Counted from the first letter of the stretch, positions 36,311 through 45,076 are shown. The stretch: 64,000 bases of DNA from Pelagibaculum spongiae (GCF_003097315.1 NZ_QDDL01000006.1:186001-250000), one strand, 5' to 3'. Numbers and translations: made by a program. Notes: generated from the letters alone by a model not told the origin.

Positions 36311-36796
36311 ATGCGACCTTTACTTGAATCGGATCGTGATCTTGGGCAATATACAGACAGTGCTTTATCTATATTGGAAATAATTGCAAATCGAAGAAAA
36401 TGGAGGATGATAGTTTATAAAGGAAAATCTATCGATGTTTGGCAGCCTATACAGCCATGTGTTTTGTGTTTGAGGTTTGACTGTTCAGGGTTTGCGCTTA
36501 ATACATGGAAACGTTTTGGCTATTCAGTTTATATTGATTATATAGATGATATTATCAAAGAAGAATTTCAAGAAATTACGGATGTTGCAAATGTTTTTCC
36601 GATGGATTTCGTAGTGCTCTATAAAAATCAAGAAGGGCAAGAAAATAGTGAATTATTGCATGTGGCGCGAGTTTTTTCAGTGACCGATTCGATAGACAAG
36701 TTTAAAATGATAGGAAAGTATGGTGTTGGTCCAATAAAAGTTGATTTTTTTCATGAAATGTTTGATCGTTATAATAAGCCTGAATTCAAATCTTAA
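36311..36796 (+). CDS. NlpC/P60-like gene C, unit 1 copy, truncated at IS30
   Basis: A 161-residue product with FDCSGFALNTWKRFGYSV (Cys58) and ELLHVARVFS (His117), the Cys-His order of NlpC/P60-like papain folds that cleave peptidoglycan peptides or amides. No signal peptide is visible. The unit 2 copy at 44410 has 203 residues; here the reading frame ends where an IS30 begins, and the stop codon TAA is formed by the first three bases of the IS. The C-terminal segment (FREKNLVDRPKLSELL) is lost. The motif is intact, so activity cannot be excluded. Confidence 0.65.
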   Translation: MRPLLESDRDLGQYTDSALSILEIIANRRKWRMIVYKGKSIDVWQPIQPCVLCLRFDCSGFALNTWKRFGYSVYIDYIDDIIKEEFQEITDVANVFPMDFVVLYKNQEGQENSELLHVARVFSVTDSIDKFKMIGKYGVGPIKVDFFHEMFDRYNKPEFKS

Positions 36797-37781
36797 GTGC
36801 ATAACCCAGTAATTGTTTTCTACTGATCTTGGTTTCTGCTTCAAATGCTTCGTATGCAGTTTGGTAATTCAAACATTTTCTTGGGCGACTATTCAATCGA
36901 TCAACCGCTTCTATCACTTCTTGGTTTTTAACATTTTTCAAAGACATTGTCTTTGGGAAGTAACGTCGTAACAATCCATTGGCATTTTCATTCTGCCCCC
37001 TTTCCCAAGAGCTATAAGGTTTTGCAAAATAATTGTCGCACTTAATTTTTTTGCTTAAGTTTTGATGGCTAGCGAACTCTCTTCCATTATCAAATGTTAT
37101 TGTTTTAACATGCTTTTTAAGCGGCAGTAGTAAGCTAATCAGCGCCCCGACAACATTTTCTGTTGTTTTTTTCTGAACCGGCATTGCCAGACGAAGCTTG
37201 CTCTTTCGCTCATCAATCGTTGCAATCGCACCTTGGTGACCTTTTCCAATAATGGTATCAGCTTCCCAGTCTCCAATACGTGCTCTGGTGTCAACAATGG
37301 TTGGGCGATCTTCTATTCCTATCCGCCCTGGAATACCTTTGCACGAGCCACCGGAACTACCGTATTTCTTTCGATAAGGTTTTAATTTCCTGGGCAAGTA
37401 GCGATACAGTAACCCGCCTAATCTTTTGTCTTTACGAATAAAATTATAAATCGTCTGATGGTGCATCTTAAACAAACCATCTTTGCCTGCGCGCCCCGCA
37501 ATTTGTTCCGGACTCCAATTTTCCTTTAATCCATAGCAAATATAATCGACAGTAGCGCCAGTAATCTTTCTCTGTTTAGGCTTGTCTTCAAGGCGTTTCT
37601 GGGCAAATGCTTGAGCTTGTTTATGGCGATAGCCTCGTAATCCTGTGTTGCGTTTCATTTCTCTGGAAAGTGTACTCTGGTTGCGCTGAAGGCTGCTGGC
37701 GATAGTGTTAAGCGAGTCACCCATTTTCAAGCGTGTCTCAATATAGTATCTTTCTTCGGAGCTCAGATGTTTGTAGCCCAT
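36786..37781 (-). CDS. IS30-family transposase
   Basis: DDE transposase of about 331 residues. The N-terminal HTH (YKHLSSEERYYIETRLKMGDSLNTIASSLQRNQSTLSREMKRN) and the catalytic core are clear: RIGDWEADTIIG (D), TFDNGREFASH (D) and RGQNENANGLLRRYFPK (E). I start at MGYKHLSSEERY (37781); an ORF extension to 37871 begins within the terminal repeat. The last codons and the stop lie in flanking DNA at 36786-36793, outside the inverted repeat, because the IS was joined to a new sequence there. Confidence 0.93.
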   Translation of the reverse strand: MGYKHLSSEERYYIETRLKMGDSLNTIASSLQRNQSTLSREMKRNTGLRGYRHKQAQAFAQKRLEDKPKQRKITGATVDYICYGLKENWSPEQIAGRAGKDGLFKMHHQTIYNFIRKDKRLGGLLYRYLPRKLKPYRKKYGSSGGSCKGIPGRIGIEDRPTIVDTRARIGDWEADTIIGKGHQGAIATIDERKSKLRLAMPVQKKTTENVVGALISLLLPLKKHVKTITFDNGREFASHQNLSKKIKCDNYFAKPYSSWERGQNENANGLLRRYFPKTMSLKNVKNQEVIEAVDRLNSRPRKCLNYQTAYEAFEAETKISRKQLLGYALKI

Positions 37782-37874
37782 AGTGGCCTCTGTTTGGTTT
37801 GGTCGCCAACAGAGAAAATATCTGAGCTCTTCTTTTAGCTCAACCTCTGTTAGCGAACAGAGGTTATGCACTTA
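36794..37874. mobile_element. IS30-family insertion sequence
   Basis: Terminal inverted repeats TAAGTGCATAACC at 36794 and, reversed, ending at 37874, give a 1081-base element carrying one transposase gene. The flanks (ATCT on the left, TGAT on the right) show no matching target duplication, and the interrupted NlpC-like gene does not resume on the right side, so an adjacent deletion or recombination followed insertion. Confidence 0.88.
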
Positions 37875-38193
37875 TGATACGAATCCGCGTTTAATTAATC
37901 ACTGCGGGTGAGTGGTGAATCGACTTGTAATCGAAAGGCTGCATTTGGCAAAGCAAAAGCTTCTGCGAAACAAATTGCCCTTAATCTGTGTAATCTGCTG
38001 ATTCGTTTGGTTGAATAGCACTATTGCGTGTGTTTTAGTATTGAACTATCAGTTTTTGTTAGACCATAAGAGCTACTACAGGTTATCGAAATTGTCTTTG
38101 AATCAGGTGAAATAAATATTAAATATTGGCTAACGTGATATACGGAATTAAATATGTGGCACTAATATAGTGTCAATAAAGATGCTTTAATAG
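37875..38193. other. Gap between IS30 and the PI-PLC gene
   Basis: About 320 bases; no gene, terminator or known repeat recognised. It does not match the downstream part of unit 2. Confidence 0.4.
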
Positions 38194-39123
38194 CTAAGGT
38201 ACATAATAGCTTTTTCCCTTGTAATTTAAAGCTATTATCTCTAAAAGAAGAATAGTTTTACCCGTATCGCCACCAACATTATCCATGCTAACGACACCGC
38301 GGATTTGAGAGGTGCTTTCCATCTTTTCTTCAGTATTTTGCCTCTGTAGAGTTCCTTTAAGAATAACCCGAGTAGTTTCGATATAACCTTGAGTTACTTG
38401 GCGAGATTCAGGTTTTTGGTCATGCTCTAGAACTGACAAAAATCGGTCAGAACCTGACCCAACCAATGCTGGTTGATTAGTCTGTACTACTTTTAATTTT
38501 GCAATATTTTCTGTAGGGTCAAAACGACTGCTTTCAATTTTTGATGTCAACTTTTGAGAATCTCGAGTTTTTCCCCATCCGCCAAAAGTGTTAGCTTCAT
38601 AGTCCATGCAATACTCGGTTTCGCCATAGCCATTCTTTACTAGCAATGCGATATTTTTATTATTTGCAATTAACCATTTAATCGACAGGGTACGAAAATC
38701 ACTAGGAGTTATCGTTCTGTTTAAAATGTCGGACATGAAATTTCGCTCAAACAAATCATAACTTGAGGTGTTGTCAAAGTGTAACTTTAAAATTACTACT
38801 TCATTGCTAAGGAGGACAGTGCTGAAAAAAGATGCAAGCTCACTTGAAGCTGAGCGTACATCGCTAGAAATAATGCCATGGAAAAAAACTAACCCTTCAC
38901 CCTTCTGTTTTAATCTGATGTCGAAATATCTGACACCCATTAAAAATTGCTCGCGTAAAGTTTTTGTCTGCGTTACTGAAAAACTCTTCATGCTATTTAA
39001 TGTATAGGTTGCGGAATCATGGCTTCCAGGCATTACGATATCAATTAATCGTTTGCTTGCAAAACCAGGGGCGTGGATCAGTAATTGTTGCATCCAATTA
39101 CCAGCTGATATGGCTATAGGCAC
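38194..39123 (-). CDS. Phosphatidylinositol-specific phospholipase C X-domain protein
   Basis: A 309-residue protein whose first ~170 residues match the PI-PLC X domain: catalytic His35 in IVMPGSHDSATY, GVRYFDIRL with the acidic residue after it, and the second catalytic His82 in VFFHGIIS, then VVILKLHFD. Bacterial PI-PLCs cleave phosphatidylinositol or GPI anchors, lipids that are mainly eukaryotic. No signal peptide is visible. The C-terminal ~130 residues (from KVVQTNQPALV onward) are not recognised. Its place in an island of effector-like genes suggests action on host membranes; this is inference. Confidence 0.75.
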   Translation of the reverse strand: MPIAISAGNWMQQLLIHAPGFASKRLIDIVMPGSHDSATYTLNSMKSFSVTQTKTLREQFLMGVRYFDIRLKQKGEGLVFFHGIISSDVRSASSELASFFSTVLLSNEVVILKLHFDNTSSYDLFERNFMSDILNRTITPSDFRTLSIKWLIANNKNIALLVKNGYGETEYCMDYEANTFGGWGKTRDSQKLTSKIESSRFDPTENIAKLKVVQTNQPALVGSGSDRFLSVLEHDQKPESRQVTQGYIETTRVILKGTLQRQNTEEKMESTSQIRGVVSMDNVGGDTGKTILLLEIIALNYKGKSYYVP

Positions 39124-39522
39124 TAAATACCTCGGGTAACTATAAATATGAATTGTTTAAAAGATAAAAATTTATAAGTGCTAGAGTTTCAAATGAAAAA
39201 TTACAGAGTTATGCTCGGTATCTGTGCATTAATTCTAGTTGTCTAGAAATTTCAGTGAAGCAATTTAGAGGCGGAAAATCACCCTATTGTCTAGTAACTT
39301 TTCTATCAATTTAAATTGTTTTTAAGGGCTTTTTATAAAGGCAGGCGGCTTGTTAAGAAGGGGTGTTGGGAACGGGTTAGAAATGAGGAAAAGTATTGTG
39401 AGCTACCAAGATTATCAGTTTACTGTTTTACTAATTGCATTGGTTTTATTTTGATTTGTTGGGGTTTTCATGTAGAAGTTAATGGGCAGGGAATAGTATG
39501 CTTTCATAATTTATAAGATAAT
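39124..39522. other. Gap between PI-PLC gene and IS66 element
   Basis: About 400 AT-rich bases holding the PI-PLC promoter on the minus strand. A 66-codon TTG-started frame at 39316-39516 has no family likeness and is left out. Confidence 0.4.
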
Positions 39523-39530
39523 GTTTTATT

Positions 39531-41113
39531 GTAACCATTCAGCTCAATAAGCCAATTACCGCAGATGTTGCTTAATAAATTCAGGCCACTCATTTCTCGC
39601 CAGCAAATTAATACCTTCAGATGCAGACACGCCATGCTTTAAACAACTGCTTAAATACGATCTAAATAAACAATAATTTTCTGCGTTCCCCGCCGACCGG
39701 AAACAACCCGATATTTTTTGCTGAACCTTAAGCATTCGAATCTCTCGCTCCCCTTGGTTATTGGTGAACGGAACTTTTGCATCGGTCATAAAACGTAACG
39801 TATCGTCTTCATAAATACGTAACCGATCCAGAAGATTTCTTGCTTTACTTTGCTTGGGGCGACCTCGCTTGCCCGCTTCACTTGGACTTACCGGGCTTTC
39901 TTTCTCACCCCGCGTAATCAAGCTACGGTAGCGCTTTCGATACCCTTTGATGGCAGATTCTGAGAGTTCTCCACCCGCATCTGTGACTGCTTGATTGATT
40001 TTAAGTAGCAGCGCATGCATCAGTTTTGCCCATCGACAATCATCTTGCTCATGGGCACGAATCAATTCTCTAAGATAATGAGCATTGCAATACTGATGCT
40101 GACATTCAAATTGCAAATAAGCACTCCAATGGTCATGCACCAATACACCTTTGAAGCGAGGTAACACGCCAATATCCTTCATTGCCTGCACGCCTCTCTG
40201 TTTATGGGGTGTTAATAGCGCCCAATGCGTACTGGAGATGCCGTGAACCCAGTGGCGGGATGCATTGATATTGACGCCCGTCTCATCAGCACACGCCACA
40301 TCCGCTAAAGCAATTTGCTCAATTGCTAATGGCTTAAAAACACGATGTAAGCGCTGAGCAAGCTGCTGATTAAAGTTAACCAACGTGCCCATACTCAGAT
40401 CAATACCAAACATATCTTGAAATTGATTTTGTAATCGTTCGTAAGGAATCAATTGATACATCGATAGATACACTGCATGTGCAATGACTGAATGCCCATA
40501 TTGAATCGGTCGCTTTGCATCAGCAGGAAAGGTCGCCGTTCGTTGTTGACCTCGCTGATTTCTCATAATCTGAGCTTGATACTCAACCACCTTACGCTGG
40601 ATATGGAGCTCGATTACTTGCCGAGCTTCGTAACCCACCGATTCCCAGCACTCCCCTTTAGGCAAGCTGCGCTTGTCTAAAGGCAGCGTAACCACTTCAT
40701 CAGGATGATCAACCGGCTCAAGCGTGCTTCCAATATGGCCGGGTTGTCCGCCTGGTTTTTTACCGGTGACTGTGCGTTTGCTTGTAGCGGGCTTTTTGCG
40801 ATTGATATCTTGAGAGGGAGGAATGCTGCTATTGCGACTGTTAAGTCCTAATTTATTTGCCATCAACTCAACCACCAACAACATGATTTGAAAGACGGCG
40901 CGGGTCGACGCTGAGATCAACTGATCTTGCTTTAGCGCCAGCCTGTGTGATGTTAATCTTATCGATGGTCAAAATGAGGTGTCAGCGCTGTAAAACTGAA
41001 GATCGCTATCTTGCAATAAAAACAATAAAGATGCCGTATTTATAATGTCGAGTAAGTCACGGAAACAAAATGGTAAATTAGCGTAAGCCATATGATCTAT
41101 GCTGAATGGTTAC
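39531..41113. mobile_element. IS66-family insertion sequence (single-gene type)
   Basis: Inverted repeats GTAACCATTCAGC at 39531 and its reverse complement ending at 41113 delimit 1583 bases. The 8-base target duplication GTTTTATT is exact at 39523-39530 and 41114-41121, as expected for IS66. Only the tnpC-type transposase is present, without tnpA and tnpB, as in the ISBst12-like group. The intact duplication indicates simple, fairly recent insertion. Confidence 0.93.
39556..40920 (-). CDS. IS66-family transposase (TnpC type)
   Basis: Transposase of 454 residues. The N-terminal LGLNSRNSSIPPSQD and KKPGGQPGH motifs, a zinc-finger-like region, the catalytic ADETGVNI (D), VHDHWSAYLQFECQHQYCNAHYLREL (D with the HCNAH-like signature) and the late FTNNQGEREIRMLKVQQKISGCFRS (E) identify IS66. 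The start at 40920 is a TTG and may lie further upstream. Reading frame is intact, so the element may still move. Confidence 0.93.
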   Translation of the reverse strand: MISASTRAVFQIMLLVVELMANKLGLNSRNSSIPPSQDINRKKPATSKRTVTGKKPGGQPGHIGSTLEPVDHPDEVVTLPLDKRSLPKGECWESVGYEARQVIELHIQRKVVEYQAQIMRNQRGQQRTATFPADAKRPIQYGHSVIAHAVYLSMYQLIPYERLQNQFQDMFGIDLSMGTLVNFNQQLAQRLHRVFKPLAIEQIALADVACADETGVNINASRHWVHGISSTHWALLTPHKQRGVQAMKDIGVLPRFKGVLVHDHWSAYLQFECQHQYCNAHYLRELIRAHEQDDCRWAKLMHALLLKINQAVTDAGGELSESAIKGYRKRYRSLITRGEKESPVSPSEAGKRGRPKQSKARNLLDRLRIYEDDTLRFMTDAKVPFTNNQGEREIRMLKVQQKISGCFRSAGNAENYCLFRSYLSSCLKHGVSASEGINLLARNEWPEFIKQHLR

Positions 41114-41220
41114 GTTTTATTTAAAATAAAGTTAACTCTAGGAGTAGGTTTTTATGGGTAAATTATTTTAGTTGGTTAGCTAATTTTGCAAAGGATTTTT
41201 AAGAAAGTAAAATTAATTTT

Positions 41221-41766
41221 TTAGTCTTTAGCTATTTTTTTTGTTGGAGTGTTTTCGCAATGAATGCCGGCGATCTGAGGGTATTTAATGAAAAGCGATC
41301 GATAGTTTTGTGGTTTCAATCCATGGTCTAATGCAAGTATATGAATTTCAACTTCTTTGTAAAATCCAATTTTTTCATAATATTCTTCAAGCTGACCTGT
41401 GCTTTTTGCAGTAATGTTAGGGTATTGCTCTTGTCTAGAAATGTTTATAGTTGCAGCCAGTAAAATTCTTGAAAGACCTTGTCCGCGAAGTGAACGAAAA
41501 ACATACATATATCTAATAAATAGAGATAGTTTCCCTACAGGGAAATTTGGTGAATGCTCAAGTTCGATATATCCAATTAACGTGTTGGATTTTAAATATT
41601 CTAAGGTCAGAACACAATTGATCTGACCCTGTCCGGATTGAAGGAAGCTTTCAGGACGAGTTAATATAGCCTGGCGAAGTTCGGGGGTAATATCTTCGGG
41701 ATCTTCATCTTGAGTAATACACAGCTGCCTAATAAGGTGGACGTGTGAGGTAGGGTAGACTCTGAA
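41221..41766 (-). pseudogene. GNAT acetyltransferase gene lacking its start
   Basis: The frame is open from 41766 to a TAA at 41221. It reads HVHLIRQLCITQDEDPEDI, LRQAILTRPESFL, NTLIGYIELEHSP, then YMYVFRSLRGQGLSRILL (acetyl-CoA loop) and EEYYEKIGFYKEVEIHIL, a GNAT pattern. No start codon exists before the ATG at 41508, which falls inside the conserved region, and upstream the duplicated unit 2 begins at 41769. The 5' end was therefore removed when the duplication was joined here. Confidence 0.7.
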
Positions 41767-41941
41767 GCATGAATTAACTCATATTATGTACGGATTTCAG
41801 TAGTCAAAAGAGCTTTTCAGTAAACTGCAGTGAGTTTTTCTGGCGAAAAAAAAGCGATTTTCAAAACACTAGTCAGCGCACAACTTTTCGTCTTAAATTT
41901 TGCTAATTTAAAATATGGAGCACTTTAAGCAGGTTTTTCGC

Positions 41942-43492
41942 ATGGCACGGAAGCATTTAAGTAAATTGGCACTTATTTCTACTTATGTTTTAAGTAGTGG
42001 ATTAATTATTTCTTGTGGCGGGTCGTCAAGTCAATTGCAGCCTGAATTGCCCAGCTTTGTTAGTCTGATCCAAAATCAGCCAGTCGAGAGTTCAGCTCAA
42101 AATAATCTGGCAACGCCGGTTGCTGATAACCAGTTTCTGTTTAATACCTCTGCTGCACAAATCACCTACGACAGCTACCAAAATACTACCTACAACATAG
42201 GCAACCCAGGCGACCAACCGCTGCAATATGCCAATCGCTTATTGTGCCTAGCGAACCAGTTGCAGCCACAACAAAATGTCGACGGTGTAGCCTATCGAGG
42301 GTTGGTCGACTTTGGCCGTTGCTATGGCGAGGGGAGTTACCAGGATTATCAGCCAGTAATTGCCAAGGTGTCGCAGCAATCAAGCGGTTTGCAAATCGAT
42401 TTATGGTGGGATGAAACCGACAGTACCCAGAGCCGAGCCCGTTTCTTGATCGAGCAGTCGTCTTCAGTGAATAATCCCTATGGCCAGTTTCAATTATTTC
42501 ATCGACGAACCAGCGATTTTTCTAGTTTACCTTCCAGCAGCGCGACCGATAAAAAAACCTGGCTTTCAGTTTCGCTTGACCCAAGAAATAGTCAGCAATA
42601 TGTAATGAAACTGCTGACGTTTGATGGCAGCCTCGCGTCAGCGAATCAATTAAATAAAGCGATTTACCTAGCAGCGCTTAATGGCCAGTCAGGTCAGTAT
42701 CATATTGATGCTGAAGTCGATGAAAAAACTGCCTTTGATTCGGCGTTTATTCATTCTGAAAAATCGGGTGATGCCCGCTGTTACGACCTAGCGCAAATGC
42801 GCTGCGATATGATGGGCTATGCATTGTTTTACGACCAAGATGCCAGTGATGGCAGCTTTGCCCAAGGCGACATGGTTGCCATACAGCCGGGCTTTGCCTT
42901 TACCTACACAGCCAATGCACAGCAGCTTACCGGTTATATTGATGGCGCAGGTGTTTGGAGTGACCAACCATTAACCGATGACGTAGCAATCACCATTACC
43001 GATCAAAATCAGCAAAATTATTATTTAACCCCATCCAATAATGCCAGCCAAGCAACGGTAGAAAAAATCCTACCAGATAGCACCACTCAAACTATTTCAT
43101 TAAGCCAGCCAATTGAATTTAGCTACACCTATGATGCTAATGACATGAGCAGCAGTGCTGGCACCATGCCGGGTACGCATTCACTCAGTTATTTTGGCGA
43201 TGGCACCATGGGATTTTTTGATACTAATGGCGATGCATTAAATTTTAATAATGGCACTCAGCTAACCGCCAATAATATTAACTATAAAGTAAGGTCATCG
43301 CAGGTATTACAAAATGCAGTTCAAATTACTAGCAGCTTACCCCCAGCGTGTGAAGCATTGGAACTACCTGACTTTAGCGTGTTGTTAGATAGTTTAACTT
43401 TTAGTGCCGACTTAGATGCATCGTTTATTTCACAGCCAATGCCAGAGGTGACAGAGATGGTGAAGTATGTGGCGGGTGTGGGAGCGATTTAA
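41942..43492 (+). CDS. Large lipoprotein of unknown function, family member 3
   Basis: Duplicate of 33204-34754, 516 residues, with the same signal peptide and lipobox LIISC (Cys25). The first two thirds differ at very few bases; from about 42880 onward both silent and coding changes become frequent (for instance PLTDDVAI here against PLAGGVAI, and PPACEALELPDF against PAACEALDLPDF). The 146-base leader before it is also duplicated. It keeps all cysteines of copy 2. Function unknown; surface or periplasmic lipoprotein. Confidence 0.78.
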   Translation: MARKHLSKLALISTYVLSSGLIISCGGSSSQLQPELPSFVSLIQNQPVESSAQNNLATPVADNQFLFNTSAAQITYDSYQNTTYNIGNPGDQPLQYANRLLCLANQLQPQQNVDGVAYRGLVDFGRCYGEGSYQDYQPVIAKVSQQSSGLQIDLWWDETDSTQSRARFLIEQSSSVNNPYGQFQLFHRRTSDFSSLPSSSATDKKTWLSVSLDPRNSQQYVMKLLTFDGSLASANQLNKAIYLAALNGQSGQYHIDAEVDEKTAFDSAFIHSEKSGDARCYDLAQMRCDMMGYALFYDQDASDGSFAQGDMVAIQPGFAFTYTANAQQLTGYIDGAGVWSDQPLTDDVAITITDQNQQNYYLTPSNNASQATVEKILPDSTTQTISLSQPIEFSYTYDANDMSSSAGTMPGTHSLSYFGDGTMGFFDTNGDALNFNNGTQLTANNINYKVRSSQVLQNAVQITSSLPPACEALELPDFSVLLDSLTFSADLDASFISQPMPEVTEMVKYVAGVGAI

Positions 43493-43503
43493 CAAGGCTT
43501 TTA

Positions 43504-43650
43504 TATGAGAGCATTAGAAAAATTTATCAGAAAACCATAACGGGTGTTCTTAAAGTGTGTTTTTATAGAGAAAAGTTTTTGCCGGATAGGCCTAAATTAG
43601 TTGGTTTGCTTGATACTCAAAATTTAGTATCAGTAAATATGTCTTCATAA
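43504..43650 (+). pseudogene. C-terminal remnant of NlpC-like gene A, unit 2
   Basis: The frame reads YESIRKIYQKTITGVLKV then CFYREKFLPDRPKLVGLLD and ends at a TAA at 43650. It matches the C-terminus of genes A, B and C (FYREK ... PKL/I ... LLE). The catalytic part is gone. Confidence 0.65.
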
Positions 43651-43728
43651 ATTGATGAAGCATTCTAATATTTAATTTAGCCATACTACAAAGATGGTTC
43701 TGGATAACAGAATTGGTAGCTTAAATAA

Positions 43729-44292
43729 ATGAGAGACTTACTACCAAATAAAGCCGCCCGCTTTAACTAGAGTATCGGAATGGGATGGGATGGTGGCCAG
43801 AAGATAATAGAAAGCTATGTTGCTGTTGAAATGTACTCAGGAAAGCGGCTCGCAGTCTGGTATACCATCTATCAATTGGCTGTTTGATTGCTCTGGTTTT
43901 GCCTTAGACAGCTGGAGAAGGACGGCTATTCGGTGAGTGCTTGTGATGCGCCAGTGGTATTAGAGCAGGAGTTCAATAAAATTGATGATGTAAATTCGAT
44001 TCGAGTAATGGATTTACTGGTTCTATTTTATAAACATAAGCCTGAAAGTCCAGCGCATTTAGCGCGTGTTTTTATGCCACAACAAAATATAGAATCAATG
44101 CAAGTGATCAACAAAAATGGCACCATGCTTATTCATATAGAAACGATTAAGAAAATGTTAAAGATTTATAATAAGGTAGAAAAAAGTAAGTTCAATATTA
44201 AATTTTATCGAGAAAAATATATTATAGATCAACCTAAGATTGCTGACTTATTAGAGCTTAAGGATAAGGTTGCTACCAATGCAAGTATATAA
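43729..44292 (+). pseudogene. NlpC/P60-like gene B, unit 2 copy, frameshifted
   Basis: Starts like its unit 1 twin (MRDLLPNKAA) but has an early in-frame TAG and the same pentamer run (GGAAT GGGAT GGGAT GG). The pieces read in order, across frames: GGQKIIESYVAVEMYSGKRL, FDCSGFALDSWRR, then after a one-base shift GYSVSACDAPVVLEQEFN and on to the stop at 44292. This copy retains the DCSGF block deleted in unit 1. A 134-codon ORF from 43888 is only the 3' part. Confidence 0.7.
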
Positions 44293-44409
44293 ATAGGTAG
44301 TATTGCCTGTAATAATTGAAATTTGATTGAGCAATTAATAATGGTCAATATTATGAAATGTAAAATATGCGGGCTAGATAAACCGTTAAAATAATCTGGA
44401 ATTAACAAT

Positions 44410-45021
44410 ATGCGACCTTTACTTGAATCGGATCGTGATCTTGGGCAATATACAGACAGTGCTTTATCTATATTGGAAATAATTGCAAATCGAAGAAAAT
44501 GGAGGATGATAGTTTATAAAGGAAAATCTATCGATGTTTGGCAGCCTATACAGCCATGTGTTTTGTGTTTGAGGTTTGACTGTTCAGGGTTTGCGCTTAA
44601 TACATGGAAACGTTTTGGCTATTCAGTTTATATTGATTATATAGATGATATTATCAAAGAAGAATTTCAAGAAATTACGGATGTTGCAAATGTTTTTCCG
44701 ATGGATTTCGTAGTGCTCTATAAAAATCAAGAAGGGCAAGAAAATAGTGAATTATTGCATATGGCGCGAGTATTTTCAGTCACAGATTCGATAGACAAGT
44801 TTAAAATGATAGGTAAGTATGGGATTGAATCAATAAAAATTGATTCTTTTTATGAAATGTTTAGCTGTTATAGTAAATATTTTAATGAAGATGGCAAAGG
44901 GCTGTTGACGTATAAGTTTTTTCGAGAAAAAAATCTAGTTGATAGACCAAAGCTTTCTGAATTACTAGAGGTTAAGCAGGAAATTGATGCTAGCGATGGT
45001 CTTCTTTGTCGAAACTTATAA
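44410..45021 (+). CDS. NlpC/P60-like protein C, intact copy
   Basis: The only apparently complete member of this family here, 203 residues. Cys58 lies in RFDCSGFALNTWKRFGYSV and His117 in LLHMARVFS, the catalytic order of NlpC/P60 papain-fold enzymes (the Asp-Cys-Ser-Gly-Phe motif is typical). The C-terminus has FREKNLVDRPKLSELLE, a motif conserved in all copies. No signal peptide or SH3 domain is seen, unlike cell-wall hydrolases, which suggests an effector, toxin or intracellular amidase rather than a housekeeping murein enzyme. Target unknown. A terminator follows. Confidence 0.68.
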   Translation: MRPLLESDRDLGQYTDSALSILEIIANRRKWRMIVYKGKSIDVWQPIQPCVLCLRFDCSGFALNTWKRFGYSVYIDYIDDIIKEEFQEITDVANVFPMDFVVLYKNQEGQENSELLHMARVFSVTDSIDKFKMIGKYGIESIKIDSFYEMFSCYSKYFNEDGKGLLTYKFFREKNLVDRPKLSELLEVKQEIDASDGLLCRNL

Positions 45022-45049
45022 TGAGAATTATTATAATCTTAACTTAATA

Positions 45050-45076
45050 AAAAACCGCCAAGCCAGCGGTTTTTTA
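45050..45076. terminator. Bidirectional terminator between gene C and the RIO kinase
   Basis: AAAACCGC, loop CAAGCCA, GCGGTTTTTT between convergent genes, with A-rich and T-rich flanks. Confidence 0.8.

Larger units (their letters stand above)
33031..36722. repeat. Segmental duplication, unit 1
   Basis: From ATGAATTAACTCAT at 33031 the sequence parallels 41769 onward: the leader and lipoprotein gene are nearly identical; 34755-35660 is present only here apart from a tail remnant; and 35693-36722 is again nearly identical to 43729-44821. After about 36722 the two diverge, and this unit ends at an IS30 element. Confidence 0.9.
41769..44821. repeat. Segmental duplication, unit 2
   Basis: Counterpart of 33031-36722. 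It lacks about 700-750 bases found between the lipoprotein and gene B in unit 1; only the C-terminal tail of gene A remains. Unit 2 keeps the full 3' end of gene C, so it preserves sequence lost from unit 1 at the IS30. Confidence 0.9.

Noticed and set aside
39316..39516. 66-codon plus-strand ORF between PI-PLC and IS66
   Set aside because: TTG start, no ribosome site, no family likeness, AT-rich intergenic sequence.
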